From Flavobacteriia bacterium (lineage in GTDB: Bacteria > Bacteroidota > Bacteroidia > Flavobacteriales > Weeksellaceae), in the NCBI GenBank assembly GCA_015999765.1, contig JAECQR010000007.1, positions 62,001 through 126,000 of the forward strand: 64,000 bases of DNA, written 5' to 3'. The notes under the pieces are model-generated. The model searched no databases. It was not told where the DNA came from and saw only the letters and a list, made by a program, of their open reading frames with translations. This document shows positions 9,150 through 17,404 of this stretch, piece after piece. How positions within the stretch are numbered: the first letter of the stretch is position 1; every line of letters starts with the position of its first letter. The translations under genes and the position numbers were made by a program.

Positions 9150-10553
9150 ATGAGTCAATTCGATGTTACCGTTATCGGTTCCGGTCCTGGTGGGTATGTA
9201 GCGGCAATCCGCTGTGCACAGTTGGGTTTAAAAACTGCTATTATTGAAAAATATCCTACAATGGGCGGAACATGTCTGAATGTTGGATGTATTCCTTCAA
9301 AAGCTTTGCTCGACAGTTCTGAACATTTCGAAAACGCAAAACATAACTTCGCAAATCACGGCATTCTTATAGACGAGCCAAAAGCAGATTTAGCAAGAAT
9401 GATTGCCAGAAAAAATGAAGTGGTAGATCAAACTACGAAAGGAATTACCTTTTTGATGGACAAAAACAAAATCACCGTTTTTGAAGGCGTTGGTAGTTTT
9501 GAATCTTCAACTCAGGTTAAAGTAACTAAAAACGACGGTTCATCAGAAATCATCGACTCCAAATATATCATCATCGCGACAGGTTCCAAACCAAGTTCGC
9601 TGCCTTTCATCACTTTGGATAAAGAAAGAGTGATTACTTCAACCGAAGCTTTGGAACTGAAAGAAATCCCAAAACATCTTGTCGTAATCGGCGGAGGAGT
9701 AATCGGTCTTGAATTAGGTTCTGTTTATAAAAGATTAGGTTCTGAAGTTACCGTTGTTGAATTTATGGATAAGATTATCCCAACAATGGACGGTGCTTTA
9801 TCAAAAGAACTCAACAAAGTTTTGAGAAAACAGGGCATGAAATTCATGCTTTCTACAGCAGTTCAGGCTGTTGAAAGAAACGGAGATACTGTAAAAGTTA
9901 CTGCTAAAGACAAAAAAGGCGAAGAAGTAGTAGTAGAAGGCGATTATGTCTTGGTTTCTGTAGGAAGAAAACCTTACACCGACGGACTTGCCATCGAAAA
10001 AGCTGGTGTTGATCTGGATGAAAGAGGAAGAGTAAAAACCAACGAGCATTTACAAACTAATGTTTCCAATATCTACGCGATCGGTGATGTAGTTGCCGGC
10101 GCAATGTTGGCCCACAAAGCTTCTGAAGAAGGCGTTTTGGTGGCAGAACAGCTTGCCGGACAAAAACCACACATCAATTATAATTTAATTCCAGGCGTGG
10201 TTTATACCTGGCCGGAAGTGGCTGCAGTTGGTAAAACTGAAGAACAATTAAAAGCAGAAGGTGTTGCCATAAAAGTAGGTAATTTCCCGATGAGAGCGTT
10301 GGGAAGAAGCCGTGCTTCAGGTGATTTGGACGGTTTTGTTAAGATCATTGCAGACGAAAAAACCGATGAAGTTTTGGGTGTTCATATGATTGGCGCAAGA
10401 GCTGCCGATATGATTGCCGCTGCCGTAACCGCGATGGAATTCCGTGCAAGTGCTGAAGATATCGCAAGAATGTCTCACGCACACCCAACTTTCGCAGAAG
10501 CCATTAAGGAGGCTGCTTTGGATGCTACTGGCAAAATCGCGATCCACATGTAA
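9150..10553 (+). CDS. lpdA: Dihydrolipoyl dehydrogenase (E3)
   Basis: FAD flavoenzyme that reoxidises dihydrolipoamide in the 2-oxoacid dehydrogenase and glycine-cleavage complexes, passing electrons to NAD+. In 467 residues it shows the FAD-binding GSGPGGYVAA (10-19), the redox-active disulfide GGTCLNVGCIPSK (Cys42 and Cys47), the NAD-binding GGGVIGLELGSVYKRLG, and the C-terminal dimer-interface HAHPTFAEAIKEAA segment with the active-site His-Pro-Thr. All key residues are present and the length is normal. It is monocistronic here: its own promoter box lies upstream and a strong terminator downstream. E1 and E2 subunits are not in the window, so which complex it serves cannot be said. Confidence 0.97.
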   Translation: MSQFDVTVIGSGPGGYVAAIRCAQLGLKTAIIEKYPTMGGTCLNVGCIPSKALLDSSEHFENAKHNFANHGILIDEPKADLARMIARKNEVVDQTTKGITFLMDKNKITVFEGVGSFESSTQVKVTKNDGSSEIIDSKYIIIATGSKPSSLPFITLDKERVITSTEALELKEIPKHLVVIGGGVIGLELGSVYKRLGSEVTVVEFMDKIIPTMDGALSKELNKVLRKQGMKFMLSTAVQAVERNGDTVKVTAKDKKGEEVVVEGDYVLVSVGRKPYTDGLAIEKAGVDLDERGRVKTNEHLQTNVSNIYAIGDVVAGAMLAHKASEEGVLVAEQLAGQKPHINYNLIPGVVYTWPEVAAVGKTEEQLKAEGVAIKVGNFPMRALGRSRASGDLDGFVKIIADEKTDEVLGVHMIGARAADMIAAAVTAMEFRASAEDIARMSHAHPTFAEAIKEAALDATGKIAIHM

Positions 10554-10575
10554 GATCATTCAAGATTTAAATATT

Positions 10576-10609
10576 AAAAGAGAAGTTTCGGCTTCTCTTT
10601 TTTTTTTTT
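10576..10609 (+). terminator. Terminator after lpdA
   Basis: A 10-bp stem (AAAAGAGAAG / CTTCTCTTTT, loop TTTCGG) is followed by a long T-run. The same AGAGAAG-TTTCGG-CTTCTCT core recurs after the next gene at 11717-11736. Confidence 0.9.
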
Positions 10610-10652
10610 GATAAGTGATTTAAATGCGTAACTTTCATAAAATAAACATCTT

Positions 10653-11692
10653 ATGAAAAAAGTCTATTTTCTGTTTTACAGCCTGCTTTTCTCAATGCAT
10701 TACAGCCAGATCGTGAATATTCCGGATGCTAATTTTAAAGCTATATTATTACAAGCGGATGTCACCAATAATATTGCCAAAGATCTCACCGGAAATTCTG
10801 TTAAAATTGACCAGAATAATGACGGTGAAATACAGGTTTCGGAAGCGGAGAATATTTCCAAAATTTCATTAAATAACAGAGATATCGATTTTATTTATTA
10901 TTTTTTTAATTTTAGGGATTACACTGCCGCCGTTAAAGATATTTATTCTATTGAAGGAGTTAACAGTTTTAAAAATTTACAGTTTTTAGATTGTTCTTAT
11001 GCCAAATTAAGCAGCATCGATTTTACCAATTTAAGCAAGCTGTCGGACTTGTATTGCAATAATAATTTAATCACTTCTTTACCAATTTTCAGGAGGTAAG
11101 ATCGCTTTTCGCTTTAGATTGTTCTAATAATAAGATGACCAGCTTAGATTTAAGTCAGGCTTCCATTAGCAATTCAACAGGCCGGAATGAAGTGCTTTTT
11201 AGATTTAACAACAATAATTTTCAGTATCTGAATTTACAGAATAATAGAAATACAGCATGGATGTGTTTATGCAGCTGGACAGATTGTCCTTTTCCCGTAT
11301 ATTCCACTGTCAATACCTGTAAGTATATTCCTTTTCTCGAAGGAAATCCAAATCTGACAGAAGTTAAAATTAACTGTGGTGAAAAGTTTTATTATGAGAA
11401 CACCTATTCCAATCAGTATATTTTTACCGAAAACTGTGCAGTTTCAGCTACGCAGGAATCAGATTTTAGCAAAAAGTTTAAAATCTATCCAAATCCTGCA
11501 AATGATTTTATAGCAATTGATACCAAAGAAACAATAAACGAAATTTCAATCCTGGATTATTCAGGAAAAATTATTTCGTCAAAAAAGGAAAAACTCACCA
11601 ATATTTCTTTACATCATCTTCCCAAAGGGAACTATGTAATAAAAATTAAAACGCTGGAAAAAACATTCAGTTATAAGTTTATCAAAAATTAA
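10653..11692 (+). pseudogene. Frameshifted T9SS-secreted leucine-rich-repeat-like protein
   Basis: Two reading frames make one protein. The first (10653-11099, 148 residues) has a signal peptide (MKKVYFLFYSLLFSMHYSQ) and LRR-like units such as NLQFLDCSYAKLSSIDFTNLSKLSDLYCNNN. It then stops within six codons of ITSLP. The second (open to 11692, annotated start at 11135) continues the same repeat pattern as NFQEVRSLFALDCSNNKMTSLDLS, if read from about 11083, and ends in a type A T9SS sorting domain (FKIYPNPANDFIAID ... GNYVIKIKTLEKTFSYKFIKN). One base missing in the TTACCAATTTTCAG stretch (~11079-11092), for example AAA shortened to AA, explains it. Either a true pseudogene or a sequencing error. 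Product would be surface-bound or secreted; partner unknown. Confidence 0.8.
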
Positions 11693-11716
11693 AAGTCATC
11701 TTCTTGAAATTTATTT

Positions 11717-11742
11717 AGAGAAGTTTCGGCTTCTCTTTTTTT
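11717..11742 (+). terminator. Terminator after the LRR gene
   Basis: A 7-bp stem AGAGAAG / CTTCTCT with loop TTTCGG and a T-run. Stem and loop are identical to the core of the lpdA terminator about 1.1 kb upstream. Confidence 0.85.
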
Positions 11743-11777
11743 GTGATCGGCTATTTTTATCCATTTATTGAAGGTGA

Positions 11778-11966
11778 AAAGCCCATTTTCAGGTATGTAA
11801 AGAACATTCTTGCCTTGCAAAGTAACATTCTCGACTATGTAAGTTCAATTCTCGGGTATGTAAATAACATTCTTGCCTTACAAAGTAACATTCTTGCCTT
11901 ACGAAAGAACACTCTTGCCTTACAAAAGAACATTCTTGCCTTACTAAGTTCATTTATCGCCTCTCA
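11778..11966 (+). repeat. Nine tandem 21-bp units
   Basis: Nine consecutive 21-base units run without spacers; typical units read AAGTAACATTCTTGCCTTAC plus one base. The period is a multiple of three, and one plus-strand frame stays open (GTG at 11743 to TAA at 11970, 75 residues), giving a heptad series of NILALQS / NILALQK type peptides. Units 1, 3 and 4 (counting from the left) share a TATGT ending and the others TTAC or TTGC, so the array has sub-families. The open frame begins inside the preceding terminator's tail and has no promoter that I can see, so translation is doubtful. The right end abuts the stop codon of the KTSC gene on the other strand. Confidence 0.85.
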
Positions 11967-12170
11967 TTAATCATTACTCACCTTTTCATACTTAAAGATA
12001 GGCTTGATGTTTTTATTGAGATAAGTCCCTTTTGAAAAAGCCGCGCGGAAATCATCGAAAACTTCCTGCGGCACGTCCAGATAGTCATATACAGCTCCCG
12101 ACACATAAACGATGGTCAGGATCTGGAGTTCCGGCTTATAAAAATATTTTCTTATGACTGAAGAAGGCAT
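11967..12170 (-). CDS. KTSC domain protein
   Basis: A 67-residue protein matching the small KTSC domain: SSVIRKYFYKPELQILTIVYVSGAVYDYLDVPQEVFDDFRAA..KGTYLNKNIK. This family's name comes from a Lys-Thr-Ser-Cys motif near its C-terminus in some members; here the equivalent segment is SKGTYLNKNIKPIF. Function is not established for the family, though it resembles a nucleic-acid-associated domain found alone or fused to lysyl-tRNA synthetases. I start it at the ATG at 12170; a TTG two codons upstream is also open. It is divergent from the CvfB-like gene and its 3' end touches the 21-bp repeat array. Confidence 0.8.
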   Translation of the reverse strand: MPSSVIRKYFYKPELQILTIVYVSGAVYDYLDVPQEVFDDFRAAFSKGTYLNKNIKPIFKYEKVSND

Positions 12171-12207
12171 ATTCAAATTTCAGCAATATCTGTTCCTTTA
12201 GTTTTCT

Positions 12208-12215
12208 TACCTTTG
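12208..12215 (+). promoter_or_regulatory. Putative -7 box of the CvfB-like gene (TACCTTTG)
   Basis: Exact TAnnTTTG match followed by CA, 28 bases before the ATG at 12244. Confidence 0.5.
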
Positions 12216-12243
12216 CATTCAATTATATTTATCACGCTCACCT

Positions 12244-13083
12244 ATGGATCTCGGCAAAACTCAATTATTAAAAATCGCAGAAAAAAATTATTCTGGATTA
12301 TTTCTGGAAGATGAAAACGGAGAAAGAGCATTTCTTCCTAAAATTTTTGCTTCAGAAGATGCCGAAATTGGTGATGAAATGGAAGTTTTCGTTTATCAGG
12401 ACGACGACAAGCTGAAAGCAACAACAGAAAAACCAAACGCCGAAGTAGGTGAATTTGCGGTGATGAACTGTGTGCAAAGCCTTCCCAGCGGTGCTTTTAT
12501 GGATTGGGGAATCATTAAAGATTTATTCATTCCGTACAAGCAGCAGAAACAGAAGATTGTTGAAGGAAAAAGATATTTGGTGCACGTTTATATCGATGAG
12601 ATTTTAGGATTGATAACAGGGACCACCAGGTTCAAGAGAAATCCTGCGTATGAAGATCTGCCTTTCCGAAAAGGTGATAAAGTGAATCTGATTTTAATGG
12701 GTGAAGGCGAACTGGGCTGGAATGTCATTGTGAATAAGCAATATATCGGTTTGATTTACGCATCTGATGTTTATAAAAAACTTTTCCCGCTTTCTGAAGA
12801 AATCGGCTATATAAAATCCATCCGCGAAGACGGAAAAATTGATGTCTCTCTTCAGCCCGAAGGTTATGAAAACAACGACGAGTTTCAGCAGATCATTTTA
12901 GATAAATTAAAGGAAAATTACGGTTTACTCTATCTTTCCGACAAATCGGAACCTGAAGAAATCAAGCAGGAACTTCAGATGAGCAAAAAGAATTTTAAGA
13001 AAGCCATCGGCGGATTATACCGGGATAAAAAAATTGAAATTTTGGAAGATAAAATAAGATTGATTGAGGATCATCTTGATTAA
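12244..13083 (+). CDS. CvfB/YitL-type S1 RNA-binding protein
   Basis: A 279-residue protein with tandem S1-like OB folds and a C-terminal winged helix, the CvfB layout. Features: a first β-barrel (about 1-65), a second S1 segment with NCVQSLPSGAFMDWGIIKDLFIPYKQQ (about 74-105), a third (about 145-210, KQYIGLIYASDVYKKL then IREDGKIDVSLQ), and the terminal winged helix (MSKKNFKKAIGGLYRDKKIEI). CvfB proteins bind RNA and affect virulence-factor expression in Staphylococcus; the role in Bacteroidota is not known. It has its own promoter box and terminator. Confidence 0.88.
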   Translation: MDLGKTQLLKIAEKNYSGLFLEDENGERAFLPKIFASEDAEIGDEMEVFVYQDDDKLKATTEKPNAEVGEFAVMNCVQSLPSGAFMDWGIIKDLFIPYKQQKQKIVEGKRYLVHVYIDEILGLITGTTRFKRNPAYEDLPFRKGDKVNLILMGEGELGWNVIVNKQYIGLIYASDVYKKLFPLSEEIGYIKSIREDGKIDVSLQPEGYENNDEFQQIILDKLKENYGLLYLSDKSEPEEIKQELQMSKKNFKKAIGGLYRDKKIEILEDKIRLIEDHLD

Positions 13084-13090
13084 AAAATAA

Positions 13091-13120
13091 AAAAGAGCAG
13101 TATAAAACTGCTCTTTTTTT
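13091..13120 (+). terminator. Terminator after the CvfB-like gene
   Basis: Stem AAAAGAGCAGT / ACTGCTCTTTT with a short A-rich loop and T-run; starts 8 bases after the stop. It ends at the 3' end of the opposing tRNA gene. Confidence 0.88.
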
Positions 13121-13121
13121 G

Positions 13122-13194
13122 TCGGGATACTGGATTCGAACCAGCGACCCCTTGCACCCCATGCAAGTACGCTACCGGGCTGCGCTACATCCCG
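13122..13194 (-). tRNA. tRNA-Pro (GGG)
   Basis: On the minus strand the sequence folds as a full cloverleaf: acceptor CGGGATG / TATCCCG (one G-U), D-arm GCGC...GGTAGC, anticodon arm CTTGC-ATGGGGT-GCAAG with anticodon GGG, and T-arm CTGG-TTCGAAT-CCAG. It starts with C, as bacterial tRNA-Pro does, and the discriminator is A. The 3' CCA is not encoded. It lies directly downstream of the first giant T9SS gene. Confidence 0.95.
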
Positions 13195-13247
13195 AACGCA
13201 GAGGCAAAAATAAGGATTAGCAAATGATTTTCAAAATGAATTTCATC

Positions 13248-14208
13248 TCTAATTCCTGTTTTTTATCAGCAGCCAACCGTTTAGGATACGCCCGTCAGAA
13301 ACTTTAATAATATACCAGTAGCTTCCGGTGGGAAGGGCATGGGAATCAAATTTTCCGTCCCATTCAAAAGTTCCGGTGGTTATTTTTGAGAGGACCACTT
13401 TCCCGTTTCGGTCGTACACTTTTATGTCCGAATTCGGGTAATTCTCTATCCCGTCTATTTTCCAGGTATCATTGATGCCGTCAGCATTAGGAGTGAAACT
13501 GTTCGGAACGTTAAAAATGGTGAAGTTCATCTGTCCGATCACGCATCCTCCCGAAGTTTTTACATAAACCGTATGATTTCCGTTCGAAAGATTGCTGAAT
13601 AGGTTAGAAGTCTGCCAAACTGCATTATCCAAAGAATACAGAAAGTTTCCTGAATTCGACATAATAACTGCCGCGGTATTGTTCACAATTTGAACTCCGG
13701 TGATCGTTCCGAGTGAGGATTGGGTCACGGTTACGGATGCAGAGTTTTCGCAGCCAAAACTGTTCTTCACTTTTACTGTATATTTTTCCGTGGTCGTAAC
13801 ATTTAAAATTCGATTGGTTGAAACCGGTGTTCCAGAACCACCTTTGGTCCATTCGTAACTTGAAAAACCGCTGCCCGCATCCAAATCTACTGATTGTCCT
13901 GAGCAAAATTCCGCGCTCGCAGGGAGATTCAATGTTGGTTTTGGATGTAAGGTTAAATTCAGTTTTACGTAGACAAAACAGCCAAGCGCATTCGAAATTT
14001 TCACATGAAATGCATTGAGACCGATATTCAGTTTTTGATTGGCCGGATTAGCAATTAATTGGTTGGCCGAATCGTAGAATTCAAAAGTTAGACCTGCAGT
14101 ATTTGCAATCAGACTGGTGTTATAATCATTAAGATCTACAGTTTTGGTACTGGATGTAGTATCATTACAGAAAGCCATAGAATAATCATTTGCGGGAATT
14201 CCGCCATT
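13248..14208. repeat. 961-bp direct repeat, copy 1
   Basis: As far as I can read, identical base for base to 17405-18365 (constant offset 4157). It begins at the stop codon and covers the last ~320 codons of the surface-protein gene. Even frames with no coding role match exactly between copies, so the identity is at DNA level. Confidence 0.9.
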
Positions 14209-17200
14209 TGCAACAGAAACTTTTACCGCCAGTTTGGTTGTGCTTTCGCAGCCGTTTACAGATTGGGTTGCATAGTAAGTTCTACCATCCGAAAGTGGAG
14301 TAGAAGCTGTCAGTATCGCGCCTGTTGAATCATACCAAATTATATTCTGACCTGTTACGGTCAAATGAGAAATCGTAGGGTTCTGGGCGGAACAGAAATC
14401 CTGCTGGGTGCTTCCTGTCGGTGCCGTGGGATCATTGAGCGTTACAATAATTTCTGTTTTGGCACTTTCGCAGCCATTCAGTGTCTGGCTTGCATAATAT
14501 TTTGTACCGTCAGTTAAAAAGGTGTTTGAATTTAAAGGATTTCCGGCGGCATCATACCATTTAATGGATGTTCCCGTAATCTGAAGATCGGAAATTTTAG
14601 GGGAACTGATCTTGCAGAAGTTTTGTGCTGCATTTGCAATAGGCAAAGGCTCACTGGTGATCGTTACATTCTGGTTTTGCGTGGAGATATTCCCGTTTCC
14701 GTCATCATATTTCCAGGTAATCACATAGTTTCCGGGCAGAGAATATTGCAGCGGATTTGCTGTCGTAGCGACAATATTACCCATACAGACATCAGTTGCT
14801 GTTGGGATGGTGGTAATTATGGTTTTGCAGTTTCCGGTGATTGTTGGAAGTACTGCAATATTAGGGATGGGAGCGGTTTTGTCTTCTACTTTTATCGTCA
14901 CGGAATATGTTCCGTCGCAATCCCCGGTGCCGGTTATGATACAGATATAAGTTCCAGCGTGGGTTGCGGTCGCATGAGAAATTGTTGGATTTTGAAGCGT
15001 AGAGCTGAATCCGTTTGGTCCGGTCCAGGAATAGGAGGTTCCGCCGGACGCTCTAAGATTGATTCGCGAATTAGGACAAACGACTGAAGCCGCTGAAACC
15101 TGCACATTGTTTTGGCAGTCCTGAAATTTTGCGAGATAATATCCAGCATAGGCTGTAGGCATAAAAGTTCCGTAGGTTCCAAGCGGATTTCTGGAATCGG
15201 TTCCAGATGTCCATCCAATAACATAAACATAATTATTTTTAAAAGTAATATTTTGAAGATAGTCCTGAAAACGGTCTGCGTAGTAAGTTCCCCAAACTAA
15301 AGATCCATTCTTTGAAAATTTAGCAAAATAACCGTCATCACTTTGATTAGGATTGGGTTGATAGGCATTAGATGTGGCGATGTCCTGCGAACTTCTGGTG
15401 TCTCCCACGACGTAAATATCATCTTTATTATTTACATACATCGCGGTTATTTTATTTCCGAAATTATTTTCAGCGCCATAATAGGTTGACCAATCAATTT
15501 TTCCGTCCGGAAGAAATTTTGCAATAAATCCGTTGTCATCATCAGAGTTATGATTCTCTTTGTAGGCACCGGGAGTGGCAATATGGTCTGCACTTCGGGT
15601 AGTTCCGGCAATTATAATGTTATCATTGGAATCTACTGCCAGTCCTGAGATGTAATTGTTGGATGACGTGGCAGAAGTGTAATTGCTGCTTCCGCCGTAA
15701 TAGGTTCCCCAGATTTTTGTAAAAGAGTTATCAAATTTCAAAATATACGCATTGTAATAACCAATCATATTTGGTTGATGCGTATTGGTACTGCCTATAT
15801 CGGGTAATGAATTGTCTTTGAAATATTGACCTGCAATAACGGTATTATTATGACTGTCAGCAGTAATATGATTTACAGGTCTGTAAAAATAAGACCCGTA
15901 AAGCAACTGTCCTGATGATGAAAATTTAGAAAAAAAGCCTGAAAATGAGTTGGGTCTTGTGGCTAAAAAAGCGGTGGGAGTAGTTATTTGGTTACTACTG
16001 TTGGTATATCCGCTGGCAAGTAAATCCCCGTTCTGATCAAAGTTTAAATCGTAAATATCTTCATATCCTGTACCTCCATAATAAGTTCCCCAAATACGGT
16101 GTCCATAAAAATCAAGTTTCATTATGAACGCTTCCAGGGTATTCGCAGATGCAAATTGTTTATGTACTCCTGCAGTTGTAATATTATTGATTCCACCCGT
16201 CTGGTCAAACGTTGAGCCGCCTATATACAATGCATCGTCATTTAAAATTCCGGCGTACAGTTTTGTGTCATACAGCAAATTTCCAATATAAGTACCCCAT
16301 AATCGGTTTCCCGAGGGGTTAAATTTTTGGACAAATCCATTCTCATAAGAACCATTCAATATGAAAAACTGATGAGTTCCCGAAGTAGCAATATTTGTTG
16401 GATTTGTAGTTTGACCACCAAAATAGAGATTGTCGCCTTCATCAGCCACAATAAAAGTTGACGTATTATCATAATAGGATCCGCTAAAATAACTCCCCCA
16501 AATCCTCGTAGGCACCGGATCAATCACTACCGTTTTATCAGAAGCATTTTTCTCCGCTGCAAATCCAAAAATCTGATTATCTAAGTCGCTGAACTGAACA
16601 TCTATCGGTTTTTTTGAAGTGCCAACTTCTTCCCAGGAATGCGGAATGTTTTCCTGCATTTCCCCGAAACGAAGATTCATTGAAAGCTTGCCGTCTTTCA
16701 GTTTCGTTTTAGCGCCTTTAAATTTTAATTTGATATCAGAAATTTTGCCACCCGGATTAACGATGAAATTATATTCGATTGGTTTTAAAGAATCGTCTGG
16801 TTTAAAGAAAACCAAGTCAATATTACGGTATAAATTTTTATAGGTTATTTTTTGGAAGCGGTGAACTTTTTCAATTCCTTTCGGTCTGTTTGGGAGGTTG
16901 TAATAATTATCGTAATCAGTAGATTTTCCTTCTGCAATAATTGCCGGATTTTTATTGGCATCTATAAAATCAATATCTATCCTGTGATACTGATGTTTAT
17001 AATCATATTCTGTTCGTTTTTTATCTTGCTCAAAAAGGTATTGTTTATTCTTTTTAGAGTCCTTTTTTAAAGATTTTTTAACTTCATATACATCATAAGA
17101 AAATCCTTCTATTTTAATTTGCACATTGAGTCCTTTGGATTGAAATAGATATTTGACGTTTGAGTTTTCTTTTCCCTTCTGATCAACGATCTGACCTTTA

Positions 17201-17298
17201 TTCTCGTAGAAATGATAAGAATTCTCTGTATTAGAATATTGTTGTGCTAAGAGTAAAATATTAAACAGTATCAACAGAAGGACGTAGATTTTTTTCAT
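13249..17298 (-). CDS. Giant SBBP/Ig/CHU_C surface protein (T9SS type B), paralogue 1
   Basis: About 1,349 residues from the MKK start at 17298. Order: signal peptide (MKKIYVLLLILFNILLLAQQ), an N-terminal DUF7948-type region with YENKGQIVD and GEMQENIPHSW (about 25-260), a β-propeller of SBBP-like repeats each with a WGTYYGG motif and ATPGAY/ATSNAY turns (about 265-715), Ig-like and HYR-like modules, two WYD-type repeats with SPKISDLQITG, and a CHU_C/gliding-type C-terminus (NSFTPNADGINDTW ... WDGKFDSHALPTGSYWYIIK). That tail directs export and surface attachment by T9SS. A -7 box (17317-17324) just upstream rules out starts further out. The last ~320 residues are identical to paralogue 2. 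Likely adhesin or glycan-binding; substrate unknown. Confidence 0.88.
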   Translation of the reverse strand: MKKIYVLLLILFNILLLAQQYSNTENSYHFYENKGQIVDQKGKENSNVKYLFQSKGLNVQIKIEGFSYDVYEVKKSLKKDSKKNKQYLFEQDKKRTEYDYKHQYHRIDIDFIDANKNPAIIAEGKSTDYDNYYNLPNRPKGIEKVHRFQKITYKNLYRNIDLVFFKPDDSLKPIEYNFIVNPGGKISDIKLKFKGAKTKLKDGKLSMNLRFGEMQENIPHSWEEVGTSKKPIDVQFSDLDNQIFGFAAEKNASDKTVVIDPVPTRIWGSYFSGSYYDNTSTFIVADEGDNLYFGGQTTNPTNIATSGTHQFFILNGSYENGFVQKFNPSGNRLWGTYIGNLLYDTKLYAGILNDDALYIGGSTFDQTGGINNITTAGVHKQFASANTLEAFIMKLDFYGHRIWGTYYGGTGYEDIYDLNFDQNGDLLASGYTNSSNQITTPTAFLATRPNSFSGFFSKFSSSGQLLYGSYFYRPVNHITADSHNNTVIAGQYFKDNSLPDIGSTNTHQPNMIGYYNAYILKFDNSFTKIWGTYYGGSSNYTSATSSNNYISGLAVDSNDNIIIAGTTRSADHIATPGAYKENHNSDDDNGFIAKFLPDGKIDWSTYYGAENNFGNKITAMYVNNKDDIYVVGDTRSSQDIATSNAYQPNPNQSDDGYFAKFSKNGSLVWGTYYADRFQDYLQNITFKNNYVYVIGWTSGTDSRNPLGTYGTFMPTAYAGYYLAKFQDCQNNVQVSAASVVCPNSRINLRASGGTSYSWTGPNGFSSTLQNPTISHATATHAGTYICIITGTGDCDGTYSVTIKVEDKTAPIPNIAVLPTITGNCKTIITTIPTATDVCMGNIVATTANPLQYSLPGNYVITWKYDDGNGNISTQNQNVTITSEPLPIANAAQNFCKISSPKISDLQITGTSIKWYDAAGNPLNSNTFLTDGTKYYASQTLNGCESAKTEIIVTLNDPTAPTGSTQQDFCSAQNPTISHLTVTGQNIIWYDSTGAILTASTPLSDGRTYYATQSVNGCESTTKLAVKVSVANGGIPANDYSMAFCNDTTSSTKTVDLNDYNTSLIANTAGLTFEFYDSANQLIANPANQKLNIGLNAFHVKISNALGCFVYVKLNLTLHPKPTLNLPASAEFCSGQSVDLDAGSGFSSYEWTKGGSGTPVSTNRILNVTTTEKYTVKVKNSFGCENSASVTVTQSSLGTITGVQIVNNTAAVIMSNSGNFLYSLDNAVWQTSNLFSNLSNGNHTVYVKTSGGCVIGQMNFTIFNVPNSFTPNADGINDTWKIDGIENYPNSDIKVYDRNGKVVLSKITTGTFEWDGKFDSHALPTGSYWYIIKVSDGRILNGWLLIKNRN

Positions 17299-17316
17299 CC
17301 AGTAATTTGTAAAGGG

Positions 17317-17324
17317 CAAAGATA
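17317..17324 (-). promoter_or_regulatory. Putative -7 box of paralogue 1 (TATCTTTG, minus strand)
   Basis: CAAAGATA on the plus strand gives TATCTTTG on the minus strand, 18 bases before the MKK start at 17298. It overlaps the longer open frame to 17319, which supports the shorter start. Confidence 0.5.
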
Positions 17325-17404
17325 ATTATTTGAGTGGAGGTTTTATTTATGTTAAATTCTAATTATGGTCATAACTGGTTTAAATTCGAGTTATTGTCCG
17401 CCTT

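Noticed and set aside
11778-11966. Possible CRISPR array
   Set aside because: Repeats of 21 bases are contiguous, with no unique spacers and no cas genes nearby.
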